Below are positions 24,769-33,546 of a stretch of DNA of 64,000 nt, one piece after another. Both the position numbers and the translations under genes were made by a program. Origin of the DNA: Bacillota bacterium (GTDB taxonomy: Bacteria; Bacillota; Clostridia; Lachnospirales; Lachnospiraceae); NCBI GenBank assembly GCA_023435895.1, contig JAEZLH010000017.1, positions 248,001 through 312,000 of the forward strand, given 5' to 3'. A model generated the notes under the pieces. The model saw only the letters and a list, made by a program, of their open reading frames with translations, did not search any database and was not told where the DNA came from. How positions within the stretch are numbered: the stretch's first letter is position 1; each line of letters opens with the position of its first letter.

Positions 24769-25509
24769 ATGAAAGCGAAAATATGGAAGATATTAATGAT
24801 TAGTGCCGTTATGGCTACATTTTCGTCAACTACAGCATTAGCTGCAACAGGAGGTGGAGAGAATGCTTCCAATAGTGCAGTTGTAAATAGTAGTATGGAT
24901 GAAAAACAAAGAGAAATTGATAATTATTTATTCGGTGAGCATGGTAAGGATTTAGAGAAGATGGGCTTTAAGATTACAAGTACCTTCCCGACTGAAGAAG
25001 GTTATCTTCAGATTGGTATTACTCCTTACAAGGATAAGTTTGCAGATTATTTATATGAGCTTTTTGGAAAGGACGTTATTAAAGTAGTGGAAGAGGATCA
25101 GTCCATTCCTTATAATCCTAATATCGCTTATACCACTGCTCCTGGAACGTCAGTAGCAGGAGCTGAGGGAGGAATTGACCCAGTAGAGCCGGCTGACCCA
25201 GATAAAGTTGTTACAGATCCTTCAAAGGCTGCAGAATCAGGAATGGCGACTACCTCCTCCGATGAACCGAAAGCCCCGGATAGTGAGGTAAATGAAGGTG
25301 TTTATACAACAACCGGTACCGATGATGTACAAAATGCAGAAGACCTTGCTGCAGACGGAAAAATGGTAGCTTATAATACAGTTTCCGATGTTCAGGATAA
25401 TGAGAAAAATCCTGCGTCTCAGTTGGTTATCCCGATTGCGATAGGTGCTGTTATAATAGCAGGCGGATTGGTGTTTACATTTAGAAAGCGTAATGGATTA
25501 GGGAAATAA
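24769..25509 (+). CDS. Secreted membrane-anchored protein of the sigma operon
   Basis: Protein of 246 aa not assigned to a family. It has a cleavable signal peptide ending ALAA near residue 27, a conserved-looking domain at about 45-110 (LEKMGFKITSTFPTEEGYLQ), an acidic, Pro/Thr/Ala-rich stretch to about 215, and a C-terminal transmembrane helix followed by RKRNGLGK. The tail resembles a wall-anchor but has no LPxTG. It follows the anti-sigma gene by 43 bp with a GGAGG site, so it is likely part of the same regulon, perhaps an envelope sensor or effector. Confidence 0.75.
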   Translation: MKAKIWKILMISAVMATFSSTTALAATGGGENASNSAVVNSSMDEKQREIDNYLFGEHGKDLEKMGFKITSTFPTEEGYLQIGITPYKDKFADYLYELFGKDVIKVVEEDQSIPYNPNIAYTTAPGTSVAGAEGGIDPVEPADPDKVVTDPSKAAESGMATTSSDEPKAPDSEVNEGVYTTTGTDDVQNAEDLAADGKMVAYNTVSDVQDNEKNPASQLVIPIAIGAVIIAGGLVFTFRKRNGLGK

Positions 25510-25909
25510 GTGTATGAGCCTATTCTGGTAAGAGTCGGGAGATAAAACGAATCAACATAATAGTAGGAAGATAAGAAAGTAATTCCGTTCCTATAGGCTA
25601 GGAAGATAAAACTTTTAGTTCAAATTGTATATTGAAATAATACGAGAATTGCAAACAATGAACAACTCATAATTCGTTAAAAAGATTCTCGTGATAAATA
25701 AAATGAAAAATATAATTTATTCTCAACCGTACTTGTATCCATAATGGTATCATACAGAATGGTATCTGTGGTTGGTGATAAAGAATATTTTTCATTTTTT
25801 ATGATTTGGTATAGTAATCCTGGCATCCAGGGCAAGCACTATTTGCAAATCGCCCAGGAAGCCTGTTTTGAAGAGCTTTGGACGTCCGGCTATGATAGAC
25901 GTTTAATAC
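25510..25909. other. Intergenic stretch without recognised gene
   Basis: TACGAGAAT near 25640 pairs with ATTCTCGTGA near 25690, an imperfect hairpin that may end the sigma operon. A plus frame at 25744-25932 has no ribosome site and runs into the L,D-transpeptidase 3' end; it is not accepted as a gene. Confidence 0.5.
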
Positions 25910-27307
25910 TTACTCTTCCTCATAGACAATAACGGGGGTACCGGATTCTACGTTTTCATAGACTTTTTTGGCTAGATAAAGTGGAGCGTTAACACAGCCA
26001 TGTGATCCCTTGGTTTTATAGATATTACCACCGAAGCGATATCTCCAGGATGCATCATGCAACCCCATATTACCAAAGAAGGGCATCCAATAAGTTACCT
26101 TTGAGGCATAGTTTTCCCCTACTAAAGTGGCATTCAGCTGCTTATAATTAATCATATAGGCGCCTAGAACGGTGGCATTGCCTCTGCTTGGATTGCCTGT
26201 CACTACGTCACCCTGTACCAGCATTTTGCCATTCTTATAGAACCAAACATGTTGCCTTGTAATGTTGATTTCAATATAAGTATCCCCAATCTCGTTGCCT
26301 TCCCTAGAGAATGCAGTCTGAATATATTCTGGTTCCTTCTCAAGGACTTCCCCTTTCATTATATGAAATAATAAAGCCTCCCCCTCCAAGTCCCGATTGA
26401 TTTTCCAGCCATATAAACCTCCTTTCAGAGAGACAATACGGCCGGTGGAAGCCTTGAATTGCCTGATAATACCCACAGTATCGTATTTTTTACTTAAATA
26501 GGAGATATATTTGGCAATCTGTTCTTTGTCGATGGTAACTTCAAGTTGATCATTTATAGTAATCCAATCATTAATAAGTGAGCCGTCCAATACCTCGGTC
26601 TGTTTACCAAAATGATAAGTGATTTTAGTGGAAACATATCGGTTTAATATAGCTCTTGTAGACAGGATTTTCTCTGATTTGGAGGTATAGGTGGGATTGT
26701 CATAACAATTCATCTTATGAAGATTCAATTTGGTAAAGCCAAGTGAAATGGATTTATAAATCGCTTGTTTGAAACGGTTTTGGTTGATTTGATCGCCGTT
26801 ACGCTCCTCCACGATTGCATAACTAAAGTTATTATATCGAAAGCCTGCATTCTGGGGAGGGGTTATTGATTTATTCAGACAATGCAAGTTGTTAATACGA
26901 TTGTCTAAGAGAGCATTGTTATACTGGTATAAATCATCAAAGAGGTAGGTATTCTTTTTAAATAGAGAAGGAAGCCAAAGCAATGGATTTTGAAGGGAAT
27001 GAAGCTTAATACAGTCAAAATTATGATTGCATTGTAGTTCGATTTCCTGGCCTTTTATAATCTCTGATCTTCCATCCCGTTCCATTAATTCGAGTTTATA
27101 ATCATTAAGGTAATTCTGCATAGATTCCATTACTTTTTTGTGGGATTTCATGGACAGATTTATCCCATTGATTTCTGTACGGAAGAAAAAATGATTGATA
27201 AAATATAGTGTTATTATTAAATAGATTCCAATTATTGAGGCAACTGTAATTAGAATCGTCCTTTTGACCTTTCTTTTGCTAATCATCATTATTCTGATAT
27301 CATTCAT
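25910..27307 (-). CDS. L,D-transpeptidase (YkuD) with peptidoglycan-binding domain
   Basis: Cell-wall cross-linking enzyme, about 465 aa from the chosen start. A basic cytoplasmic start and a transmembrane helix (ILITVASIIGIYLIITLYF) precede a region typical of PG_binding_4 and the C-terminal YkuD domain. The active site is GSHGCVNAP with catalytic Cys and the upstream HDASWR His. The frame could begin at TTG 27388, but AGAAGG lies 9 nt before ATG 27307, which is preferred. Product would form 3-3 cross-links or attach proteins to the wall. The next gene on this strand, an oxidoreductase, is about 100 bp upstream. Confidence 0.9.
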   Translation of the reverse strand: MNDIRIMMISKRKVKRTILITVASIIGIYLIITLYFINHFFFRTEINGINLSMKSHKKVMESMQNYLNDYKLELMERDGRSEIIKGQEIELQCNHNFDCIKLHSLQNPLLWLPSLFKKNTYLFDDLYQYNNALLDNRINNLHCLNKSITPPQNAGFRYNNFSYAIVEERNGDQINQNRFKQAIYKSISLGFTKLNLHKMNCYDNPTYTSKSEKILSTRAILNRYVSTKITYHFGKQTEVLDGSLINDWITINDQLEVTIDKEQIAKYISYLSKKYDTVGIIRQFKASTGRIVSLKGGLYGWKINRDLEGEALLFHIMKGEVLEKEPEYIQTAFSREGNEIGDTYIEINITRQHVWFYKNGKMLVQGDVVTGNPSRGNATVLGAYMINYKQLNATLVGENYASKVTYWMPFFGNMGLHDASWRYRFGGNIYKTKGSHGCVNAPLYLAKKVYENVESGTPVIVYEEE

Positions 27308-27404
27308 CGACCAATACCTTCTAACTGAGAAAAAGCACTTCATCATATGTATATTGAAAGGAAGGCAATTTATGAGTCTGAGCCTCAATCAGCATAGAAA
27401 ATGA

Positions 27405-28340
27405 TTATATAAATTTAATGCATTCATTTAGCCCAAAGGCAATGGATAAGGAGTCGCCAGCATTAACTGCATCCAGTATGGAATCTTTCCCGTGAAGGCA
27501 GCAGTCCACAACATGGTGGATCACAGCGTCGTAAGGATCACAATCTTCAAGCTGGATTTCTCTCTTATGGTGGGAAGTGTATTCCATAAGTGTTTTCTTA
27601 TCCCCTTCAGCAGTAAAGGTTCCGTGAAATTCCAGAGAGGCATGTTCAAAGAGTGCTTCATAATTTACAGTAAAGGGATAAGTTTTTGCCATCATGGAAG
27701 TAGCAATTAAATCCACCATAGCATCTTCATAGCTGAGATTTGCCCTCACATGACATTCATTAGCATTAGATGAGATAGTGTTAATACTCTTGCTTATGGG
27801 TAATCCAAATAGCCATTCTACACAATCGAGATCATGGATCATTAGGTTTGTAATGATGTCCCTGACACCCAGAGAACCCCAGATAGGAGGAGTTTTTCGC
27901 TCAATGGTGAGCGCTTTTAATTTGCCGTAGGTTCCTTCTTTCATAGCATTATAAAGAAATCGGTATTCTGTATCAAACTTGATGGATTGATCCACAAAGA
28001 GATATTTTCCATAGGTTTGCTTTGCCTCTAAAATTATGTTCAGTTCTTCCGGGCTATAGCAGAGGGGTGTTTCACAAAGTACATGCTTTCCCGCCTTGAA
28101 TGCTTTTTGAATTGCCTCGGTATGCAAGGAGGTGGGCAAGCAAATGTCAATTAAGTCAATCTCAGGGTCCTTAAAGATATCCTCCATATTATTGGTGGTA
28201 AATACACCAAGTTGTTCCGATAGATGTTTAAGTGTTTCTTCCTTTCTTCCGAAGACCTTAATTAAATCAATTTCATTCATTTTACTAAAAATCTTTGCGT
28301 GATAGGAACCAAAACCAGTTCCGAGAATTCCTACTTTCAT
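27405..28340 (-). CDS. Gfo/Idh/MocA family oxidoreductase
   Basis: NAD(P)-dependent oxidoreductase of 311 aa. The dinucleotide-binding motif is GILGTGFGSYHA at the N-terminus, followed by the family signature CETPLCYSPEEL (the EKP-type catalytic region, with Thr-Pro here rather than Lys-Pro) near residue 95. Substrates in this family are sugars, inositols and related compounds. The usual catalytic Lys of EKP is not visible, which could mean a changed reaction. AAGGAGG precedes the ATG. Divergent to a WYL regulator, 240 bp away, that could control it. Confidence 0.85.
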   Translation of the reverse strand: MKVGILGTGFGSYHAKIFSKMNEIDLIKVFGRKEETLKHLSEQLGVFTTNNMEDIFKDPEIDLIDICLPTSLHTEAIQKAFKAGKHVLCETPLCYSPEELNIILEAKQTYGKYLFVDQSIKFDTEYRFLYNAMKEGTYGKLKALTIERKTPPIWGSLGVRDIITNLMIHDLDCVEWLFGLPISKSINTISSNANECHVRANLSYEDAMVDLIATSMMAKTYPFTVNYEALFEHASLEFHGTFTAEGDKKTLMEYTSHHKREIQLEDCDPYDAVIHHVVDCCLHGKDSILDAVNAGDSLSIAFGLNECIKFI

Positions 28341-28488
28341 AATAACCTCCTTATTTGGGCTGTTACAGGTTATCTCCGAACATCACTTCATAATGAAGAA
28401 CAAAGCCTGTTCTCAGTTACGAATAGGATAGTTGGTAATGTAAGGAGCCTTGTGAACGCCGTTATAAATTAATCCTAACATGGGATTG

Positions 28489-28518
28489 TTGACATCTATA
28501 TGTCAGCGATTATATGAT
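28489..28518 (+). promoter_or_regulatory. Promoter with palindromic operator before the WYL regulator
   Basis: TTGACA 28489-28494 and TATGAT 28513-28518 with an 18-bp spacer. TGACAT-CTAT-ATGTCA at 28490-28505 is a perfect inverted repeat over the -35 and spacer, suiting autorepression. Confidence 0.6.
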
Positions 28519-28583
28519 AGGATAAAGATAGTTACTGAATATGAAAAAATAGATATGAACAGAGGATATGGGAGTGGTGAGTG

Positions 28584-29540
28584 ATGCGTTTACATCGTAT
28601 GTTAGCAATTTTATTATTAATTGAATCCAGAGGGCAGATGAAGGCAAAAGAACTGGCCAGGGCCCTTGAAACCTCGGTTCGAACTATTTACCGGGATATT
28701 GATGCTCTATGTGAGTCAGGAATTCCCCTAGGGGCATCTTCTGGTCCAGGTGGTGGAATCTATCTCATGGAGGGCTATCAAATTGATGTGAATAATCTGT
28801 ATGCGGACGAAGTGGTGAATCTATATCTGAGCGGAATTGGCATCCGACCTGAAGGACAAACTGACGCAGGAGTAAAGCTTCAAAGTACCTTGTTAAAGCT
28901 TGAGAAAGTGTTACCCTCCGCGTATGAGGAGGATATTAAAAAGGCAAGAGAGCGGTTTTACTATGATGAAGTACCCTGGTGGGGAAAGAGGGCAGTATTA
29001 CCCTATCAAGAGGTGGTTCGCAAAGCAGTGTGGCAGTCAAAGGTGTTACGAATTCGTTATGGAAGGCAGGAAGAAGGTGCTGAAGAGCGAAAAGTACACC
29101 CTTACGGAATGGTTGTTAAAAATATGGAGTGGTATCTAGTTGCCTATTGTGAAAAAGCAGGGGAGATAAGAACATTTAAGTGCGATAGAATACAACAAGC
29201 AGTACTACTTGAGGATTCCTTTCAGATAGCGAAACATTTTGTCCTAAAGCAATACTGGGAGAAGCAAGAAGAGGAGTTTAAAAGGGTTCGTTCCGACGAG
29301 GAGCATTATCCAGTTACAATTAGAGTGCATTCGTATGACAGAGATTTATTGACTAAGTTAGAGGTAATAGGAAGCACCATAGAGGGGGAATCAATTCTTG
29401 CCACGGTCAATATGCATAAATATGAATATGCTTGTAATGAAGCAATGGATATCATCGGAAGGGCGAGTATAGTAGAACCGCCAGCACTGCGTGAGTATGT
29501 GAAGAAAAGAGCTCAGGAGATTATGCTGGAATATGCATAG
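28584..29540 (+). CDS. WYL-domain transcriptional regulator (YafY type)
   Basis: Regulator of about 318 aa. The N-terminal winged helix-turn-helix reads MKAKELARALETSVRTIYRD near residues 19-38, and the ligand-binding WYL domain contains EWYLVAYCEKAGEIRTFKCD at about 190-210, where WYL is directly visible. Such proteins sense ligands or nucleic acids and control nearby genes. ATG 28584 is preferred over GTG 28581 because the spacing to GGAGTGGTGAG is better. Divergent to the oxidoreductase gene, with a palindrome in the shared upstream region, so autoregulation or control of that gene is likely. Confidence 0.88.
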   Translation: MRLHRMLAILLLIESRGQMKAKELARALETSVRTIYRDIDALCESGIPLGASSGPGGGIYLMEGYQIDVNNLYADEVVNLYLSGIGIRPEGQTDAGVKLQSTLLKLEKVLPSAYEEDIKKARERFYYDEVPWWGKRAVLPYQEVVRKAVWQSKVLRIRYGRQEEGAEERKVHPYGMVVKNMEWYLVAYCEKAGEIRTFKCDRIQQAVLLEDSFQIAKHFVLKQYWEKQEEEFKRVRSDEEHYPVTIRVHSYDRDLLTKLEVIGSTIEGESILATVNMHKYEYACNEAMDIIGRASIVEPPALREYVKKRAQEIMLEYA

Positions 29541-29797
29541 AGGGTTGGAGTACGTGATAGATAGATGGCTCTATGGTGTGTATTGGTTGAATTTGTGCTT
29601 GAGTCAAAGTTAAGGATATCATTATGTCAAGTTCTGAATGGGGAGTGAACAGTGACAATTTGTAATAGGACAAAAGAACCTGGTTAGACGAACACTTGAA
29701 TCATGTTACATTATATGGTAATGTAAAATATATATTAAACGTCAAGGTTTGTGAGAAAAGGTGTAGGCAAATTTTACTTAGAGAGAGGAATGTCAAA

Positions 29798-30322
29798 ATG
29801 GAGACAAGTAGATTGATATTACGTAAGGCGAAACCCGGGGATGAAAATGATTTATTCGAAATCAGAAACAGTGAATATGTTCTCAAATACAACTGCATGA
29901 AGAAGCTTTCCTTGGAGGAGCTGAGGGAGCAGCTTCGAAAAGATATGGAGGAAGAGGATATCTTTTATATAGAGCTTAAGCAAAATAATAAAGTAATAGG
30001 AGAAATCGGTCTTACTCCTGACTCATTGAGATATGGGGTCAATTCCTTATGTGTATCATATTATTTGGGAGAGGATTACTCTTCAAAAGGATATATGACA
30101 GAAGCCTTGGAAGAAATAATTCGATATGTGTTCGAGGACAAGCAGGCAGATGTATTGGCAGTTCGTTTATTCAAGGAAAATACAGCATCCGAAAAACTGG
30201 TTGAAAAAGTAGGATTTGTTCATGAAGGCTGCATTAGAAGCTGTGTAAAAGGATATCAGGATATTGTGTATCATGACATGGTTTACTCCATACTGAAAGA
30301 GGAGTATGCAGCAAGACAATAA
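29798..30322 (+). CDS. GNAT acetyltransferase (RimJ/RimL-like)
   Basis: Acetyltransferase of about 174 aa starting METSRLILRKAKPGDENDLF, the usual opening of the RimJ/RimL-like group. The acetyl-CoA region appears as YYLGEDYSSKGYMTEALEEI and the motif B region as VRLFKENTASEKLVEKVGF. The frame extends upstream to 29696, but AGAGAGG sits 9 nt before ATG 29798, and similarity to the family begins there. Substrate is unknown; ribosomal-protein or small-molecule acetylation are both possible. Confidence 0.85.
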   Translation: METSRLILRKAKPGDENDLFEIRNSEYVLKYNCMKKLSLEELREQLRKDMEEEDIFYIELKQNNKVIGEIGLTPDSLRYGVNSLCVSYYLGEDYSSKGYMTEALEEIIRYVFEDKQADVLAVRLFKENTASEKLVEKVGFVHEGCIRSCVKGYQDIVYHDMVYSILKEEYAARQ

Positions 30323-30434
30323 CTTGGGGTGAGAGTTCTTTCTAGATATAGGGTATAAGGGAACAATACCTGGAGCTACGAAAATTGACCTTTTGGAAAC
30401 GCTTTACTCAATGAACAGATATGAGGATTGATCA

Positions 30435-31388
30435 ATGGAAAACTGTATTTATGGTGGGAAAGAACGATGTACCTTTGATTTAAAAGATAAGCATGGGTAT
30501 TATTATAATGATTTGGTTATTGAATGGAAGATGGCAGCAAATAAGGGAGAGCTAAGGTGTATTGATTGCGGACAGCCAGTGTATTTGGCAGCAGGACCGA
30601 TCAAAGAGCCTTATTTTGCACATTATGATAAGCAGGCTTGCCCATATGGAAACCATATTGAGTCAGAAGAGTCAAAGAAGGGCAAACGTCTGTTATACAC
30701 CTTATTAAAAAACAGCTTTCCGGAGGGTGATATTCGTGCAAGATATCGAATGGGAAACGGAATGTATGCTACCTGTTATGTAATAAACCCCAACGGGCAA
30801 GATATCGCCATCGATTACCGGCTTCAATATAGTGGTATTGAGAATTTTCATATGAGAGATACGTATTATAAAGAAAATAATATTATCCCAATTTATCTAT
30901 TAGGAAGCAATAAGAACCGACCCACTAATCAATTATCTTGGTATGATAATTTGATCCAGAAAGCTATCGGGTATTGCGGTTATCTTGATGTTATCAAGGA
31001 ACAAATTCTTTTAAAGAAGAGCTTTGACTATACTGTGGGGATGCGTAGAAAAATTAAATATTTGGAGAAGAAGTATTCCTTGGAGGAGCTTAGAATCAAC
31101 GAAAAAGGAGATTTTGAAGGAGATTTTCAAGAGCTGTGTAATGAGCTTGAAAAGTCCATAGAGAAAGACAAAAAAGAATATGAACAAAACCAATTGAGGG
31201 TAAGTCAGACAGCGAAAAACTTTTATCTGGAAGGCTCCAATGGGATAAGGGCAGATATTCTTAAGAGTGCGCTGGAATATCTCAGGCGTAACGAGGGATA
31301 TCTTGTAGCAAGGAAATACCTTGATTACATCGCAGAACATAATTTGTTTGAAGCTTCTGGGGAGGAAACTGAAAAACGGAATGAGTGA
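30435..31388 (+). CDS. CoiA-like protein (possible competence or nuclease-related)
   Basis: Protein of 317 aa with only tentative assignment. The N-terminus has a Cys pair in GELRCIDCGQPVYLA and a FAHYDKQACPYG segment, resembling the zinc-finger-like start of CoiA, a competence protein with a nuclease-like domain. The middle (IAIDYRLQYSG and IIPIYLLG) could be a degenerate restriction-endonuclease-like core, and the C-terminal 110 residues are charged and helical. CoiA works in DNA uptake and recombination, but no competence gene is nearby. It may equally be an unrelated Lachnospiraceae hypothetical. Confidence 0.5.
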   Translation: MENCIYGGKERCTFDLKDKHGYYYNDLVIEWKMAANKGELRCIDCGQPVYLAAGPIKEPYFAHYDKQACPYGNHIESEESKKGKRLLYTLLKNSFPEGDIRARYRMGNGMYATCYVINPNGQDIAIDYRLQYSGIENFHMRDTYYKENNIIPIYLLGSNKNRPTNQLSWYDNLIQKAIGYCGYLDVIKEQILLKKSFDYTVGMRRKIKYLEKKYSLEELRINEKGDFEGDFQELCNELEKSIEKDKKEYEQNQLRVSQTAKNFYLEGSNGIRADILKSALEYLRRNEGYLVARKYLDYIAEHNLFEASGEETEKRNE

Positions 31389-31485
31389 TATATCTATATA
31401 TTCCACATATTATGACGAGAATTTGACTATATAATAAGTAATTGGTATGAATTTCCTTTAAAAATAAATAAAAAGGAGCTAAACT

Positions 31486-32601
31486 ATGAAAAAACTATTA
31501 TTGTCAATCGTTCTCGTTATATTTATAATTGCACTGATTGGATGCTCGGATATAAAAAAAGAACCAACTCCATCAAAAGATATCAGCTTACCTACGGCAA
31601 CTTCGGCACCAAAATGGTCTAAAGAGGAATGGAGTATTTCTAAGCCCGAAGATCAGGGCATTCATTCAGACTTCCTTGATAAAGCCAATACAAGAATACT
31701 GGATAATTATCCGAATGTCTATAGCTTCTTGGTGGTGCGCAATGGGTATCTTGTATACGAAAAATATTATCAGGGAATGAGTGAAAATAATAGTAATCCG
31801 GTTTATTCGATTACGAAAAGTGTTATGTCTGCTTTAACAGGTATTGCAATTAATAAGCATGTCATACAAGGCACCAGTCAGAAGGTGTCCGAGTTGATAC
31901 CGAAATATTTTGAGGATATGAATAATGATAAGAAGAAGGATATAACGATTGAACAGGTATTAACCATGTCAGGTGGACTTGACTCGGTGGATAACAGTAT
32001 TTACGAGTATTATTTAAGTCCTGATTGGATGGCGTATACCCTAAAGAGACCTCTTATTTATGAACCGGGGAAAAAGTTTACTTATAATACCGGTTTGACG
32101 CAAGCGTTATCTAATATTATTACAGAAAAGTCGAAAATGAGTACACTGGACTTTGCCAATCAACATCTCTTTCAACCGTTAAATATAAAGAATATTTACT
32201 GGGACTGTGATTCTACAAATAGCTATGGAGGTGGAGCTGGTCTACATATGACTCCCAGAGATATGGCTAAATTCGGTTATCTCTATTTAAAGAAGGGTAA
32301 CTGGGATGGAAGGCAGATTATACCTGAGGAATGGGTTGCAACATCAACCCGGAAGCACATTCGTGCAGACCAAGGACGTGACTATGGGTACTTATTCTGG
32401 ATTAATCAAATGTATGCTGGAACTACAGGAGTAAAATATGATACATATAGTGCAATAGGAGCAGGTGGACAAAAAATCATCGTGGTACCACAGCTTGATT
32501 TAGTAGTCGTAATTACCGCAAACATTAATTCCTCCTCATTGGATTCTTCGGATGACGATCGATTGGTTGCGGATTATGTGCTGCCCGGAATAATAAAATA
32601 A
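31486..32601 (+). CDS. Serine hydrolase lipoprotein (beta-lactamase/PBP4* family)
   Basis: Exported lipoprotein of 371 aa (lipobox LIGC, C20) with a short Pro/Thr linker and a class C beta-lactamase-like domain. The catalytic tetrad motif S108-I-T-K111 in NPVYSITKS and the Tyr200 motif in PGKKFTYNTG are present; AIGAGGQ near residue 325 takes the place of the third motif. Members are D-alanyl carboxypeptidases or esterases rather than true beta-lactamases unless shown otherwise. It stands alone upstream of a VanRS-like pair, so a wall-linked role is plausible. Confidence 0.88.
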   Translation: MKKLLLSIVLVIFIIALIGCSDIKKEPTPSKDISLPTATSAPKWSKEEWSISKPEDQGIHSDFLDKANTRILDNYPNVYSFLVVRNGYLVYEKYYQGMSENNSNPVYSITKSVMSALTGIAINKHVIQGTSQKVSELIPKYFEDMNNDKKKDITIEQVLTMSGGLDSVDNSIYEYYLSPDWMAYTLKRPLIYEPGKKFTYNTGLTQALSNIITEKSKMSTLDFANQHLFQPLNIKNIYWDCDSTNSYGGGAGLHMTPRDMAKFGYLYLKKGNWDGRQIIPEEWVATSTRKHIRADQGRDYGYLFWINQMYAGTTGVKYDTYSAIGAGGQKIIVVPQLDLVVVITANINSSSLDSSDDDRLVADYVLPGIIK

Positions 32602-32835
32602 GTGTGAAATAAAATGGTAATCCTTTGACTTAATAATATAATATTATTCGATCTGATCTATGCAGTTGTTTGTGGAATAGGAAAGGTTAATGGGTCTGTA
32701 AAGTTAAGATATTTGTAAGAATTACTTTGGGTTTTTTGAAATTATTCTTGTTTATAATAGAGTCAGCTTAAAGGATTTCTTCCTTAAGCTTCAAACCACC
32801 GGTGGTAAAATAAACGAAAGGTATTAAAACCTGTA

Positions 32836-33546
32836 ATGAATCAGCAAAAGATACTTGTAGTAGATGATAATAAGGAAATTGTATATACCCTGTCAAAATT
32901 ATTGGAATATGAGGGCTATGGAGTTAAAAAGGCTTATGACGGTATGGAGGCACTGGAAATTGTAAAGGATACTCCGGTGGACTTAATCCTACTTGACGTC
33001 ATGATGCCTAAGATGAATGGCCTGAGTGCAATGATGAAGATTCGGGAGCATAAAAAAATACCCATCATAATACTTTCAGCAAAGTCAGAGGAGAGTGATA
33101 AGGTATCCGGTCTGATTATAGGGGCGGATGATTATATCACAAAACCATATAATACCCCGGAGCTGCTGGCAAGGGTACAGGCTCAGTTAAGGCGTTATCT
33201 TCTCTGGAATGAAGGAAGACCTCAAAGTAGAAAGGATCAAATTGTTAACGGTGATTTGGTGCTTGATCTATCCTCAAAAACGATTGTTGTAAGCGGAGCT
33301 GAGGTCAGACTTACTGCCAAAGAATACAGTATTATGGAGCTGCTTATTAACAATGCAGGAAGAGTGTTCTCAGCAGAGGAAATCTATGAAAAGGTATGGC
33401 AGGATAAGAATAGCTTTGCCGTAGAGAATACCGTGATGGTACATATTCGAAGAATTAGAGAAAAGATTGAAGTTAATACAAAAAATCCAAAGTATTTAAA
33501 GGTGGTGTGGGGAATTGGATATAAAATCGAGAAGATCAACAATTGA
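32836..33546 (+). CDS. OmpR/VanR-type response regulator
   Basis: Two-component regulator of 236 aa. The receiver shows D10/D11, phosphoacceptor D54 in LILLDVMMPKM and the conserved Lys in DDYITKPYN. The C-terminal winged helix reads LTAKEYSIMELLINNAGRVF and later AVENTVMVHIRRIREKIE, standard for the OmpR family and close in style to VanR. Its gene overlaps the kinase gene by 32 bp. The upstream region has a small hairpin at 32763-32790. Targets are not evident in the window; the serine hydrolase gene just upstream is one candidate. Confidence 0.92.
   Translation: MNQQKILVVDDNKEIVYTLSKLLEYEGYGVKKAYDGMEALEIVKDTPVDLILLDVMMPKMNGLSAMMKIREHKKIPIIILSAKSEESDKVSGLIIGADDYITKPYNTPELLARVQAQLRRYLLWNEGRPQSRKDQIVNGDLVLDLSSKTIVVSGAEVRLTAKEYSIMELLINNAGRVFSAEEIYEKVWQDKNSFAVENTVMVHIRRIREKIEVNTKNPKYLKVVWGIGYKIEKINN

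Noticed and set aside
25744..25932. 62-aa ORF on plus before the L,D-transpeptidase
   Set aside because: No ribosome site, no recognisable motif, and it runs into the end of the opposite-strand gene.
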